A stretch of 52,563 nt of DNA from an uncultured Hydrogenophaga sp. (GTDB lineage Bacteria > Pseudomonadota > Gammaproteobacteria > Burkholderiales > Burkholderiaceae_C): assembly GCF_958439165.1 (NCBI RefSeq), contig NZ_OY288139.1:1-52563 (forward strand). The letters are read 5' to 3'. The translations under genes were made by a program, and so were the position numbers. Below the pieces are notes generated by a model. It saw only the letters and a program-made list of their open reading frames with translations. It searched no databases and was not told the DNA's origin. This document shows positions 23,522 to 32,893 of the stretch, one piece after another (within the stretch, counting starts at the first letter, position 1; every line of letters begins with the position of its first letter).

Positions 23522-26500
23522 ATGGCGAAGTTCTTCATCGACCGGCCCATCTTCGCGTGGGTGATTGCGCTTTTCATCATGGTGCTGGGTGCGGTGTCCA
23601 TCACCCAGCTGCCGATCAACCAGTACCCGCCGGTGGCGCCGCCTTCGGTGGTGATCACGGCCACCTACCCCGGCGCATCGGCCAAGACGCTGGAAGACAG
23701 CGTGCTGGCGGTCATCGAGCAGGAAATGAACGGGTCGCCGGGCCTGATCTACATGGAAGCCGTGGCTCAGGCCAACGGCACCGGCACCATCACGCTGAGC
23801 TTCCAGCCCGGCACCAACCCCGACCTGGCCCAGGTCGATGTGCAGAACCGGCTCTCGCGCGCCTCGCCACGGCTGCCTTCTGCCGTGACGCAGCAGGGCG
23901 TGCGGGTGGACAAGGCGCGCAGCAACTTCCTGCTGTTCGCCATCCTCTCCAGCAGCAACCCGGAATGGGACCCGGTGGCCCTGGGTGACTACGCTTCGCG
24001 CAGTGTCCTGCCCGAGATCCAGCGCCTGCCCGGCGTTGGCCAGGCCCAGCTGTTCGGCACCGAGCGCGCCATGCGCATCTGGATCGATCCGGCCAAGCTG
24101 CTCGGCTTCAACCTGAGCGCCACCGACGTGACCAACGCCATCCGGGCCCAGAACGCCCAGGTGTCGGCCGGCGAGATCGGTGCGCTGCCCATCGTCGACG
24201 GTCAGGGCGTGTCGGCCACCGTGGTGGTGGACGGCCAGCTGGCCTCCACCGAGCAGTTCGGCAACATCGTGCTGCGCGCCAATGCCGACGGATCGACCGT
24301 CCGCCTGAAGGATGTCGCCCGCATCGAGCTGGGGGCACAGGTCTATGCCACCTCGGCGCGCCTGAACGGTCAGCCCTCGACCGGCATCGGCGTGCAGCTC
24401 TCGCCCACCGGCAACGCGCTGGCCACCGCCACGGCGGTGCGCGCCAAGATGGCCGAGCTCGAGCGCTTCTTCCCCGAAGGCATGAGCTGGGCCATTCCGT
24501 ACGACAGCTCGCGCTTCGTGAAGATCTCCATCGAGCAGGTGGCGGTGACCCTGGCCGAGGCCGTGCTGCTGGTGTTCCTGGTGATGTTCGTGTTCCTGCA
24601 GAACTTTAGGTACACGGTCATTCCCACCATCGTCGTGCCGGTGGCTCTGCTGGGCACCTTCGCCACGCTGCTGGCCATGGGCTTCTCGATCAACGTGCTC
24701 ACCATGTTCGGCATGGTGCTGGTGATCGGCATCGTGGTGGACGACGCCATCGTGGTGGTGGAGAACGTCGAGCGCATCATGAGCGAGGAGGGGCTGCCGC
24801 CGCTGCAGGCCACCCGCAAGGCCATGGGCCAGATCTCGGGCGCCATCATCGGCGTGACCGTGGTGCTGATCGCGGTGTTTGTCCCGCTGGCCTTCTTCAG
24901 CGGCTCGGTGGGCAACATCTACCGCCAGTTCGCGGCGGTCATGGGCGTGTCGATCGCCTTCTCGGCCTTCATGGCCCTCTCCCTCACGCCGGCCCTGTGC
25001 GCCACGCTGCTCAAGCCGGTTCAGGCCGGGCATCACGACGACAAGAAGGGCTTCTTCGGCTGGTTCAACCGCTTCTTCAACCGCACCACCGACCGCTATG
25101 CCGCCGGCGTGGGCCGGCTGCTGCCGCGTGCCGGTCGCACCCTGGTGGTGTATGTGGCCATCGTCGCTGCTGCCGCCGTGGTCTACATGCGCCTGCCCAC
25201 CTCGTTCCTGCCCCAGGAAGACCAGGGCACCATGCTGGTGAACGTGCAGCTGCCCCCCGGTGCCACCCGTGAGCGCACGCTGGACGTGATGAAGCAGGTC
25301 GAAGGCTTCATGCTGAAGCAGCCCGAAGTGCAGAGCATGGTCAGCGTGCTGGGCTTCAGCTTTTCCGGCCAGGGCCAGAACGCCGCGCTCGCCTTCATCA
25401 CCCTCAAGGACTGGTCCGAGCGCACCGACCCCGGCAGCTCGGCGCAGGCGGTGGCCGGCCGCGCTTTCGGTGCGCTCTCGGGCGTCCGCGATGCCACCAT
25501 CTTCCCGCTCAGCCCGCCACCCATCCCCGAACTGGGTTCGTCGTCCGGCTTCAGCTTCCGCCTGCAGGACCGCGCCGGTCTCGGTCGGGACGCGTTGCTG
25601 GCCGCGCGCAACCAGCTCCTGGGTGCGGCGTCGCAGAGCAAGGTGCTGACCCAGGTCCGGCCCGACGGCCTGGAAGATGCGCCGCAGCTGCGCCTGAACA
25701 TCGACCGCGAGAAGGCGGCTGCGCTGGGCGTGGGTTTCGATGCCATCAGCGCGGCCATCGGCACCGGTCTGGGCTCCAGCTATGTGAACGACTTCCCCAA
25801 CGCCGGCCGTCTGCAGCGCGTGGTGGTGCAGGCCGATGCCGCCGCCCGCATGCAGCCCGACGACGTGCTGCGCCTGAACGTGGTCAACCGCGAAGGCAAG
25901 GCCGTGCCGCTGTCCGCCTTCACCACCACCGAATGGGCCAACGGCCCCATGCAGACGGTGCGCTACAACGGCTACCCGTCGATCCGCATCAGCGGCAGTG
26001 CGGCCCCGGGCTACAGCACCGGTGCGGCGCTGGCCGAGATGGAGCGGCTGGCGGCCCAGCTGCCGCAGGGCTTCGGTTACGAGTGGACCGGGCAGTCGCG
26101 CGAGGAAAAACTGGCCGGCGCGCAGGCCATCGTGCTGTACGCCTTCGCCATCCTGGCGGTGTTCCTGTGCCTGGCTGCGCTCTACGAGAGCTGGAGCATT
26201 CCGCTGTCGGTCATCCTGGTGGTGCCGCTGGGCGTGATCGGGGTGTTGCTGGCGACGCTGGCCCGAGGCTATGCCAACGACGTGTACTTCCAGGTCGGCC
26301 TGATCACCATCATCGGCCTCTCCGCCAAGAACGCGATCCTGATCATCGAGTTCGCCAAGGACCTGCAGGCCCAGGGCAAGACCGCGATCGAGGCGGCACT
26401 GGCCGCCGCCCGCCTGCGCTTCCGTCCCATCATCATGACCTCGCTGGCCTTCACCCTGGGCGTGGTGCCGCTGTTCATCGCCTCCGGCGCGGGCTCGGCC

Positions 26501-26668
26501 AGCCAGCGCGCCATCGGCACCGGCGTGATCGGCGGCATGATCACCGGCACCGTCCTGGCGGTGGTGTTCGTGCCGGTGTTCTTCGTGGTGGTGCGTTCCA
26601 TCTTCAAGGGCAGCGAGCGCCAGCGACTGCGCGACGCCGAGGCCGCTGCCGAGCACGGAGTCCACTGA
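23522..26668 (+). CDS. acrB: RND multidrug efflux pump (HAE1, AcrB/MexB family)
   Basis: Proton-driven inner-membrane transporter of 1048 residues, the full length for the family, with 12 membrane helices and two large periplasmic loops. It starts MAKFFIDRPIFAWVIALFIM, typical of AcrB. The proton-relay aspartates are in GIVVDDAIVVVENVERIM near residue 405, and the matching lysine is in the GLSAKNAILIIEFAKD segment near 935. The periplasmic WDPVALGDYASRSVLPEIQRLPGVG and the trimer-contact regions are intact. Substrate range cannot be predicted. It lies between the adaptor and outer-membrane genes, all in one operon. Confidence 0.96.
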   Translation: MAKFFIDRPIFAWVIALFIMVLGAVSITQLPINQYPPVAPPSVVITATYPGASAKTLEDSVLAVIEQEMNGSPGLIYMEAVAQANGTGTITLSFQPGTNPDLAQVDVQNRLSRASPRLPSAVTQQGVRVDKARSNFLLFAILSSSNPEWDPVALGDYASRSVLPEIQRLPGVGQAQLFGTERAMRIWIDPAKLLGFNLSATDVTNAIRAQNAQVSAGEIGALPIVDGQGVSATVVVDGQLASTEQFGNIVLRANADGSTVRLKDVARIELGAQVYATSARLNGQPSTGIGVQLSPTGNALATATAVRAKMAELERFFPEGMSWAIPYDSSRFVKISIEQVAVTLAEAVLLVFLVMFVFLQNFRYTVIPTIVVPVALLGTFATLLAMGFSINVLTMFGMVLVIGIVVDDAIVVVENVERIMSEEGLPPLQATRKAMGQISGAIIGVTVVLIAVFVPLAFFSGSVGNIYRQFAAVMGVSIAFSAFMALSLTPALCATLLKPVQAGHHDDKKGFFGWFNRFFNRTTDRYAAGVGRLLPRAGRTLVVYVAIVAAAAVVYMRLPTSFLPQEDQGTMLVNVQLPPGATRERTLDVMKQVEGFMLKQPEVQSMVSVLGFSFSGQGQNAALAFITLKDWSERTDPGSSAQAVAGRAFGALSGVRDATIFPLSPPPIPELGSSSGFSFRLQDRAGLGRDALLAARNQLLGAASQSKVLTQVRPDGLEDAPQLRLNIDREKAAALGVGFDAISAAIGTGLGSSYVNDFPNAGRLQRVVVQADAAARMQPDDVLRLNVVNREGKAVPLSAFTTTEWANGPMQTVRYNGYPSIRISGSAAPGYSTGAALAEMERLAAQLPQGFGYEWTGQSREEKLAGAQAIVLYAFAILAVFLCLAALYESWSIPLSVILVVPLGVIGVLLATLARGYANDVYFQVGLITIIGLSAKNAILIIEFAKDLQAQGKTAIEAALAAARLRFRPIIMTSLAFTLGVVPLFIASGAGSASQRAIGTGVIGGMITGTVLAVVFVPVFFVVVRSIFKGSERQRLRDAEAAAEHGVH

Positions 26669-26669
26669 C

Positions 26670-28070
26670 ATGAACCGATATCCGTCCTTCATTCGCCTGT
26701 CGGCGCTGGCGGCTGCTGCCGTGCTGGCCGGCTGCTCGATGATCCCTGAGCGTCCCCAGGCCCAGGCCGGCGTGCCCCAGGCCTACCCGATGGCCACCGC
26801 CGCGCCGGCCACTGCGCCGTCGGCGGCCGATCTGGCCTGGTCGGGATTCATCACCGATGCGCGCCTGCGCGACGTGGTGCAGCGCGCCCTGACCAACAAC
26901 CGTGATCTGCGGGTGGCCACGCTCAACATCGAGCAGGTGCGCGCCCAGTACCAGATCCAGCGCTCCAACCAGTTCCCCACCATCAACCTCGCGGCCAGCG
27001 GCAACCGCCAGCCCAACGCCAGCGGCGGCATCACCGACCTGTACAGCGTGGGCCTGGCCACCAGCGCCTGGGAGATCGACTTCTTCGGCCGGCTCGCCAG
27101 CCTGAAGGAGGCCGCACTGGCCCAGTTCCTGGCTTCCGAGGAAGCCCGGCGGGCGGCACAGACCAGCCTGGTGGCCACGGTGTCCAGCACCTGGCTGAGC
27201 CTGCAGGCCAACGAGTCGCTGCTGGCGCTCACCCGCCAGACGCTCAAGACCCGCGAGGACTCGCTGCGCCTGACGAAGCTGCGCTTCGACAACGGGGCTG
27301 CGTCGGCCCTGGATCTGCGCCAGGCCGAATCGCTCTCGGCCGCTGCCCAGGTGGCTCTGGCGCAGGCCGAACGTGCCCGCCTGCTCGATGTGAATGCCCT
27401 GAACCTGCTGGTGGGCGAGCCGCTGCCGGTCAACCTGCTGAATCCCGCCACGCCCGATGGCGCCTTGCCGGCGGCGGTGCTGGCCGATGTACCTGCCGGC
27501 CTGCCTTCCGATCTGCTGACCCGCCGTGCCGACGTGCGCCAGGCCGAGCAGCAGCTGGTGGCGGCCAATGCCAACATCGGCGCGGCGCGGGCAGCGTTCT
27601 TTCCGCGCATCTCGCTGACCGCCAGTGTGGGCACCGCCAGCAGCGATCTGGCGGGTCTGTTCCGGGACGGCAGCTGGGGCTTCACCCTGGCGCCCCAGGC
27701 CCTGCTGCCGATCTTTGACGCCGGCCGCAACCAGGCCGGGCTGGAGTCGGCCCGCGCCGGCCGGGACATTGCGCTGGCCCAGTACGAGAAGGCCATCCAG
27801 ACCGCCTTCCGCGAGGTGGCCGATGCCCTGGCCGGCCAGGCCACGCTGAGCGAGCAGCTGAGGGCCCAGGAAGTCCAGGCCGCCGCCGAGGCCGACCGTT
27901 TCCGTCTGGCCGAACTGCGCTACCGCAACGGTGTGGCCAGCTTCCTGGACGTGCTGGATGCGCAGCGCTCGCTGTTTGCCACCCAGCAGGCCCTGGTGCA
28001 GACCCGCCTGGCGCAGCAGCAGAACCGGGTGGCTCTGTACCGCGCCCTGGGCGGCGGCTGGGCCGAGTGA
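26670..28070 (+). CDS. Outer-membrane efflux channel lipoprotein (NodT/OprM family)
   Basis: TolC-like channel protein of the tripartite pump, 466 residues. It has a lipoprotein signal ending AAAVLAGCSM and the two repeated OEP halves. Recognisable segments are LRDVVQRALTNNRDLRVATLNIEQVRAQY near 70-100, SAWEIDFFGRLASLKEAALAQ near 130 and the second-half copy LLPIFDAGRNQAGLESARAGRD near 350. Its start is 1 base after the pump stop, so it is translated from the same message. Its stop directly abuts the stop of the convergent LOG-family gene. Confidence 0.94.
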   Translation: MNRYPSFIRLSALAAAAVLAGCSMIPERPQAQAGVPQAYPMATAAPATAPSAADLAWSGFITDARLRDVVQRALTNNRDLRVATLNIEQVRAQYQIQRSNQFPTINLAASGNRQPNASGGITDLYSVGLATSAWEIDFFGRLASLKEAALAQFLASEEARRAAQTSLVATVSSTWLSLQANESLLALTRQTLKTREDSLRLTKLRFDNGAASALDLRQAESLSAAAQVALAQAERARLLDVNALNLLVGEPLPVNLLNPATPDGALPAAVLADVPAGLPSDLLTRRADVRQAEQQLVAANANIGAARAAFFPRISLTASVGTASSDLAGLFRDGSWGFTLAPQALLPIFDAGRNQAGLESARAGRDIALAQYEKAIQTAFREVADALAGQATLSEQLRAQEVQAAAEADRFRLAELRYRNGVASFLDVLDAQRSLFATQQALVQTRLAQQQNRVALYRALGGGWAE

Positions 28071-28937
28071 TCAGGTCTTGAGATCGTAGAACCGGCCGAT
28101 GGCGTCCCAGGCGGACTGGGCGTCGTCGACGTACACGAACAGGTCAAGGTCTTCGGGGGAGACGGTGCCTTCCTCGACCAGCACGTCGAGGTTGAGCAGC
28201 CGCTTCCAGTAATCGGTGCCGAACAGCACGATCGGCACCGGCTTGGACTTGCGGCACTGCACCAGCGTGATGACCTCGAAGAGCTCGTCCAGCGTGCCGA
28301 AGCCACCCGGAAAGGCCACCAGCGCCTTGGCCCGCATCATGAAGTGCATCTTGCGCAGCGCGAAGTAGTGGAATTTGAAGCTGAGCTCGGGCGTGACATA
28401 GGGGTTGGCCGACTGTTCGTGCGGCAGCGCGATGTTCAGGCCCACGTTCAGGGCGCCTTCGTCGTGCGCGCCCCGGCTGGCCGCTTCCATGATGCCGGGC
28501 CCGCCGCCGGTGCAGATGTACAGACGCTCGTCCGCCGCGCAGGTGGCGCTGTGGCGGGCCACGATGCGGGCAAAGGCCCGGGCCTGCTCGTAATAGACCG
28601 CGTTGCGCAGCAGCGCCTGAGCCTTCTTCAGCGCCTGCGGGTTGCCCCCGGTCTGTGCCTGCGCCAGCAGGGCCTGCGCCTCTTCGGTGTCGCGGAAGCG
28701 GGCGCTGCCGAACACCACCACGGTGTTTTCGATGCCCCGGGCCTGCTGGGCCAGATCGGGCTTGAGCATTTCCAGCTGCAGCCGGATGCCGCGCGTCTCC
28801 CGCCGGAGCAGGAACTCGGGGTCGTTGAAGGCCAGGCGGTAGGCGTCGGCCTCCAGGGTCTGGCCGCTGTCGGCGTGAGCCTGCAGTTCGGCCCAGGCGT
28901 CGGCGAGGCGGCGTTCGTTCAGGTTGTGCGGAGCCAT
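28071..28937 (-). CDS. LOG family protein (TIGR00730-like nucleotide phosphoribohydrolase)
   Basis: A 288-residue Rossmann-like protein. It has the two LOG motifs: TGGGPGIMEAASRGA and PGGFGTLDELFEV, with the conserved arginine in ALRKMHFMMRAKALVAFP between them. LOG proteins cleave ribose-5-phosphate from nucleoside monophosphates; some are cytokinin-activating enzymes and others are general nucleotide hydrolases. The long form with about 90 extra N-terminal residues is common in Burkholderiales. A terminator on the same strand lies just upstream, so it is probably transcribed apart from efp. Exact substrate not visible. Confidence 0.88.
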   Translation of the reverse strand: MAPHNLNERRLADAWAELQAHADSGQTLEADAYRLAFNDPEFLLRRETRGIRLQLEMLKPDLAQQARGIENTVVVFGSARFRDTEEAQALLAQAQTGGNPQALKKAQALLRNAVYYEQARAFARIVARHSATCAADERLYICTGGGPGIMEAASRGAHDEGALNVGLNIALPHEQSANPYVTPELSFKFHYFALRKMHFMMRAKALVAFPGGFGTLDELFEVITLVQCRKSKPVPIVLFGTDYWKRLLNLDVLVEEGTVSPEDLDLFVYVDDAQSAWDAIGRFYDLKT

Positions 28938-28971
28938 GGACGGTTCTCGGGATACGGGGTGGGGTGGGTCA

Positions 28972-29000
28972 GAAACGACAAAGGCTCCCTGGGGAGCCTT
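28972..29000 (-). terminator. Rho-independent terminator after efp
   Basis: AAGGCTCC (28981-28988) and GGAGCCTT (28993-29000) form an 8-base stem with a CTGG loop. On the minus strand the stem is followed by a loosely U-rich stretch, so it should end the earP-efp message before the LOG-family gene. The U-run is interrupted, so efficiency is uncertain. Confidence 0.7.
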
Positions 29001-29032
29001 CGGTGCGGATCAAGCAATCGGCCGGCGGGTCA

Positions 29033-29587
29033 TCAGACGCGCTTGCGGTATTCGCCGGTGCGGGTGTCGATCTCGATCTTGTCGCCCTGGCTGACGAACA
29101 GCGGCACCGGGATCTCGAAGCCGGTGGCGATCTTGGCCGGCTTGAGCACCTTGCCCGAGGTGTCGCCCTTGACGGCGGGTTCGGTCCAGGTGATCTCGCG
29201 CTCGACGCTGGTCGGCAGTTCGACCGAGATGGCCTTGCCGTCATAGAACACCACCTCGACGGCCATGCCGTCTTCCAGGTAGTTCAGGGCGTCGCCCATG
29301 TTCTCGGCTTCCACCTCGTACTGGTTGTAGTCGGCGTCCATGCAGACATACATCGGGTCGGCGAAGTAGGAGTAGGTGCACTCCTTCTTGTCCAGGATGA
29401 TCTGGTCCATCTTGTCGTCGGCCTTGAACACCACCTCGGTGGCCATGTTGTTCAGCAGGGCCTTGAGCTTCATGCGCACGGTGGCCGCGCCACGGCCGCC
29501 GCGGGCGTATTCGGTGCGCAGGACGATCATGGGGTCCTTGCCGTGCATGATCACGTTGCCGGCGCGGATTTCTTGGGCGATTTTCAT
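29033..29587 (-). CDS. efp: Translation elongation factor P, arginine-32 (EarP-modified) type
   Basis: EF-P enters the ribosomal E site and rescues ribosomes stalled at polyproline. The 184-residue protein has the three beta-barrel domains of the family. The tip of domain I reads YARGGRGAA, with R32 where E. coli has the lysine that EpmA modifies; in this subfamily R32 is rhamnosylated by EarP, whose gene is directly upstream. The C-terminal DKIEIDTRTGEYRKRV is the standard ending. A terminator follows. Identification and modification type are well supported. Confidence 0.96.
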   Translation of the reverse strand: MKIAQEIRAGNVIMHGKDPMIVLRTEYARGGRGAATVRMKLKALLNNMATEVVFKADDKMDQIILDKKECTYSYFADPMYVCMDADYNQYEVEAENMGDALNYLEDGMAVEVVFYDGKAISVELPTSVEREITWTEPAVKGDTSGKVLKPAKIATGFEIPVPLFVSQGDKIEIDTRTGEYRKRV

Positions 29588-29674
29588 AGGAGATTCCGTT
29601 GGGGGGGTGTCCGGGGCCCGGTGCGACGGATGCGACGCTGGCAGGTCGGCCGGGTTTTCGCAAAGCCTCGGATT

Positions 29675-30778
29675 TTAGTGCTTTTCGATGTCTGACCCCC
29701 GGGGCAGCCTCCCGCTCACGAAGGCCAGCAGCTGGCGGGCCAGATCGGTCTGCTCCATCAGACGCGCCTGCGCTGCCTTCACCGCTCGCTGCCAGTCGGC
29801 CAGCATGGCGCGGTCCGGCCAGACGGCACCGGCCCCGATCGGTGTCAGCCCGTTCCAGTGCAGGTGAAAGGCTCGCAGGCTGGCCGGTGCCTCCAGCCAG
29901 TCCAGAAAGGCCAGCAGCTTGGCATGGTGCGCGTCGTCGTGTTGTGGGTAGATGTGCCACACGAACGGCCGGCCGGCCCACAGGGCACGCACCAGCGAAT
30001 CCTCACCCCGCACGAAGTTCAGGTCGGTGCTGCGCAGCAGGCGGTCAAAGTCGGGCTGCGGCACGGCAGGCAGCAGGTGGCAGTGGCTGTCCGGGTGCAG
30101 TGGAAGCTCGCGGATGGCGGCTTCGGCTCGGCCGGGCGTGATCAGCCAGTCGACCTCGCGAGCCTGCGCCATGACCGGTGCCAGGCTGGCCGGCTCATAG
30201 CAGAAGAGCAGGACCCGGCGGGCATCCGGGCGCAGCGGCAGCTTCAATCCGGCCAGCCAGGCAGCGTCGGCCTGCGGGTCGGCGTCGGTGGCGTCCGGCT
30301 CGCGCAGCAGTCCGCCGGTGCCGGCGGTGAAGCCGGGGTAGAAGAACCATTTGGTCAGGCCTTCGCCCGGGCCACGCAGCACCGGGGATGGCAGCCGGTG
30401 GTTGCGCTCCACCCAGCCTTCGGCGCTGAGGTATTCCAGGTTCAGCCATACCGGGTCATGCTGGCGGGCCGCCACGAAGGCCTCGGGCAGCTCGCAGCCA
30501 AAGGCTTCGATCCATACATCTCCAGGGGGGAGGCTGGCCAGCGGGGCGGTGTCGAACGGCTCGGTCCAGGGGATCACCGAAACGCCTGGATGGCCTTGCG
30601 GTGCCATCCAGGCCAACGGTGCGGGCTGGTCGATCCAGAGCCGCACCGTCTGCCCAAGGCGGGCCAGATTCGCCGCCAGGCGCCAGCAGACGCCGATGTC
30701 GCCCAGGTTGTCGATCACACGGCAGAACAGGTCCCAGCGCCGGGGTTGCAGGGAGTCGGAGGAGGAGGGGGCGGACAT
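29675..30778 (-). CDS. earP: EF-P arginine rhamnosyltransferase EarP
   Basis: Transfers rhamnose from dTDP-rhamnose to R32 of EF-P; a DUF2331 / GT104 family protein with GT-B fold, 367 residues. It has the family's N-terminal motif VIDNLGDIGVCWRLA, with D23 and D27 matching the catalytic-site aspartates, and the nucleotide-sugar site NFVRGEDSLVRALWAGRPFVWHIYPQ in the C-terminal half. The start MSAPSSSDSL was taken as the last ATG before the conserved domain; an in-frame ATG at 30853 would overlap uvrC. It lies 87 bases upstream of efp, the usual order of the pair, and diverges from uvrC with 51 bases between. Confidence 0.95.
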   Translation of the reverse strand: MSAPSSSDSLQPRRWDLFCRVIDNLGDIGVCWRLAANLARLGQTVRLWIDQPAPLAWMAPQGHPGVSVIPWTEPFDTAPLASLPPGDVWIEAFGCELPEAFVAARQHDPVWLNLEYLSAEGWVERNHRLPSPVLRGPGEGLTKWFFYPGFTAGTGGLLREPDATDADPQADAAWLAGLKLPLRPDARRVLLFCYEPASLAPVMAQAREVDWLITPGRAEAAIRELPLHPDSHCHLLPAVPQPDFDRLLRSTDLNFVRGEDSLVRALWAGRPFVWHIYPQHDDAHHAKLLAFLDWLEAPASLRAFHLHWNGLTPIGAGAVWPDRAMLADWQRAVKAAQARLMEQTDLARQLLAFVSGRLPRGSDIEKH

Positions 30779-30829
30779 GGGTGCGCATCTTGCCGCAACC
30801 GGCTCGGGCCCCGCGCCACAATACGGGCC

Positions 30830-32869
30830 ATGTCCGAGGCTCATTCCGAACAACTGCTCAGCGAAGTGGCTGCATTGCCCGCGCTGCCCGGTGTCTACCG
30901 CTATTTCGACGCCCAGGGCCAGCTGCTCTACGTGGGCAAGGCCCGCAACCTCAAGAAGCGGGTGTCAAGCTACTTCCAGAAGGACCATGGGGGCACGCGC
31001 ATCGGCCACATGGTGGGACGCATCGTCCGCATGGAGACGACGGTGGTCCGCAGCGAGGCCGAAGCCCTGCTGCTGGAGAACAACCTCATCAAGACGCTCC
31101 AGCCGCGCTTCAACATACTGTTCCGCGACGACAAGAGCTACCCGTACCTCAAGATCACCGGCACCCGCGAGACCTTCCGCACGGCGGCGCGCCTGCCTTC
31201 GCCGTCGGTGGCTTTTCCGCGCATGGCCTATTACCGCGGTGTGGTGGATCGCCGCCACAGCTATTACGGGCCGTACCCCAGCGCCTGGGCGGTGAAGGAA
31301 TCCATCACCCTGCTGCAGAAGGTGTTCAAGCTGCGCACCTGCGAGGACACGGTGTTCACCAACCGCACCCGGCCTTGCCTGCTGTACCAGATCAAGCGCT
31401 GCAGCGGCCCGTGTGTGGACCACATCACCACCGAGGACTACGCCCGCGACGTGCAGGACGCCGAGCGCTTCCTGCGCGGCGAGACCCAGACCGTGCTGCA
31501 AGGGCTGGAGCAGCGCATGCTGGCCCATTCGGAGCGGCTGGAGTTCGAGCAGGCGGCCGAGATCCGCAACCAGATCAGTGCGCTGTCCCGCGTGCTGCAC
31601 CAGCAGTCCATGGACACCACCACCGACCAGGACGTCGACGTGCTGGCGGTGCGGGTGCAGGGCGGCCGGGCCTGCGTCAACCTGGCCATGGTGCGTGGCG
31701 GCCGACACCTGGGCGACCGGCCGTACTTCCCGGCCCACGTGGACGATGCCAGCGCCATCGAGGACCTGCTGAGCGAGGCGCCTGCGGCATCCGACCCCGT
31801 CGAGCGCACCGCGCTGCGCGTGCTGGAGGCCTTCATCGCCCAGCACTACATCGGCACCGCCGTGCCCACCGTGCTGGTGACCAGCCATGCAGTGTCGCGC
31901 GAACTGCTGGATGCGCTGGGCGAGCAGCTCGGGACCAAGGTGAATGCGGTGCACAACCCGCGCGAGCACCGCCGCGTGTGGCTGGAGCTGGCGCAGAAGA
32001 ACGCCGACATCGCCCTGGCCCGCCTGCTGGCGGAGGAGGGCAGCCAGCAGGCCCGCACCCGCGCCCTGGCCGATGCGCTGCACCTGCCCGACGACCAGCT
32101 GGAGGCGCTGCGCATCGAGTGTTTCGACATCTCGCACACGGCCGGCGAATCGACCCAGGCCTCCTGCGTGGTGTTCGAGGGCCACAAGATGCAGAACAGC
32201 CAGTACCGGCGCTACAAGATCGAGGGCATCACGCCCGGCGATGACTACGCGGCCATGCGCCAGGTGCTGCAACGCCGCTATGGCCGCATTGCCCAGGCGC
32301 TGCGGGCCGAAGCCGGTGAAGCGGTGGAGGCCGCCGCCGTGCCCACCGAGGACGACGACGCGCCTGCCGAAGCCGCGCCGGAACCGACGCCCGACACCGC
32401 TGCCGCCCCCACCGGGCCGCGCATGCCCGACCTGGTGCTGATCGATGGCGGCAAGGGGCAGGTCGGTGTGGCCCGCGAGGTGTTCGCACAGCTGGACCTG
32501 GACCTGGCCAGCATCGTCGGCGTGGAGAAGGGGCAGGGCCGCAAGGTCGGTCTCGAAGAGCTGGTGTTTGCCGACGGCCGCGCCAAGGTCTACCTCGGCC
32601 ACGATTCGGCCGCCCTCATGCTGGTGGCCCAGATCCGTGACGAGGCGCACCGCTTTGCCATCACCGGCATGCGGGCCCAGCGCGCCAAGGTGCGCACCGG
32701 TGGCAGTCGCCTGGAGGACATCCCGGGCGTCGGGCCGAAGAAGCGTGCACGCCTGCTGCAGCGCTTCGGCGGCGTTCGGGGTGTGGCGTCTGCCAGCGTG
32801 GAAGACCTCGCCACGGTGGAAGGCATCTCGCCCGAACTGGCCGACGCCATCTACCGTGCCCTGCACTGA
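30830..32869 (+). CDS. uvrC: Excinuclease ABC subunit C
   Basis: Makes the two incisions in nucleotide excision repair. The 679-residue protein has the GIY-YIG nuclease at the N-terminus (PGVYRYF...LLYVGKARNLKKRV), the Cys-rich segment around PCLLYQIKRCSGPCVDH, the UVR helix pair that binds UvrB (SERLEFEQAAEIRNQI), the RNase-H-like second nuclease (ECFDISHTAGES and LVLIDGGKGQV) and a C-terminal helix-hairpin-helix pair (IPGVGPKKRARLLQRFGG). An acidic Ala/Pro/Asp/Glu insert of about 45 residues lies between the last two, near 490-530. CACAAT sits 7 bases before the ATG with no ribosome site, suggesting a leaderless message. Confidence 0.96.
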   Translation: MSEAHSEQLLSEVAALPALPGVYRYFDAQGQLLYVGKARNLKKRVSSYFQKDHGGTRIGHMVGRIVRMETTVVRSEAEALLLENNLIKTLQPRFNILFRDDKSYPYLKITGTRETFRTAARLPSPSVAFPRMAYYRGVVDRRHSYYGPYPSAWAVKESITLLQKVFKLRTCEDTVFTNRTRPCLLYQIKRCSGPCVDHITTEDYARDVQDAERFLRGETQTVLQGLEQRMLAHSERLEFEQAAEIRNQISALSRVLHQQSMDTTTDQDVDVLAVRVQGGRACVNLAMVRGGRHLGDRPYFPAHVDDASAIEDLLSEAPAASDPVERTALRVLEAFIAQHYIGTAVPTVLVTSHAVSRELLDALGEQLGTKVNAVHNPREHRRVWLELAQKNADIALARLLAEEGSQQARTRALADALHLPDDQLEALRIECFDISHTAGESTQASCVVFEGHKMQNSQYRRYKIEGITPGDDYAAMRQVLQRRYGRIAQALRAEAGEAVEAAAVPTEDDDAPAEAAPEPTPDTAAAPTGPRMPDLVLIDGGKGQVGVAREVFAQLDLDLASIVGVEKGQGRKVGLEELVFADGRAKVYLGHDSAALMLVAQIRDEAHRFAITGMRAQRAKVRTGGSRLEDIPGVGPKKRARLLQRFGGVRGVASASVEDLATVEGISPELADAIYRALH

Positions 32870-32893
32870 AGACCATCCACCATAATCGCGGCC

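Noticed and set aside
22979..26692. Open frame of 1237 codons on the minus strand opposite acrB
   Set aside because: It is rich in His, Gly, Gln and Arg, has no recognisable domain, and lies exactly opposite a fully motif-supported pump gene; GC-rich coding DNA produces such shadows.
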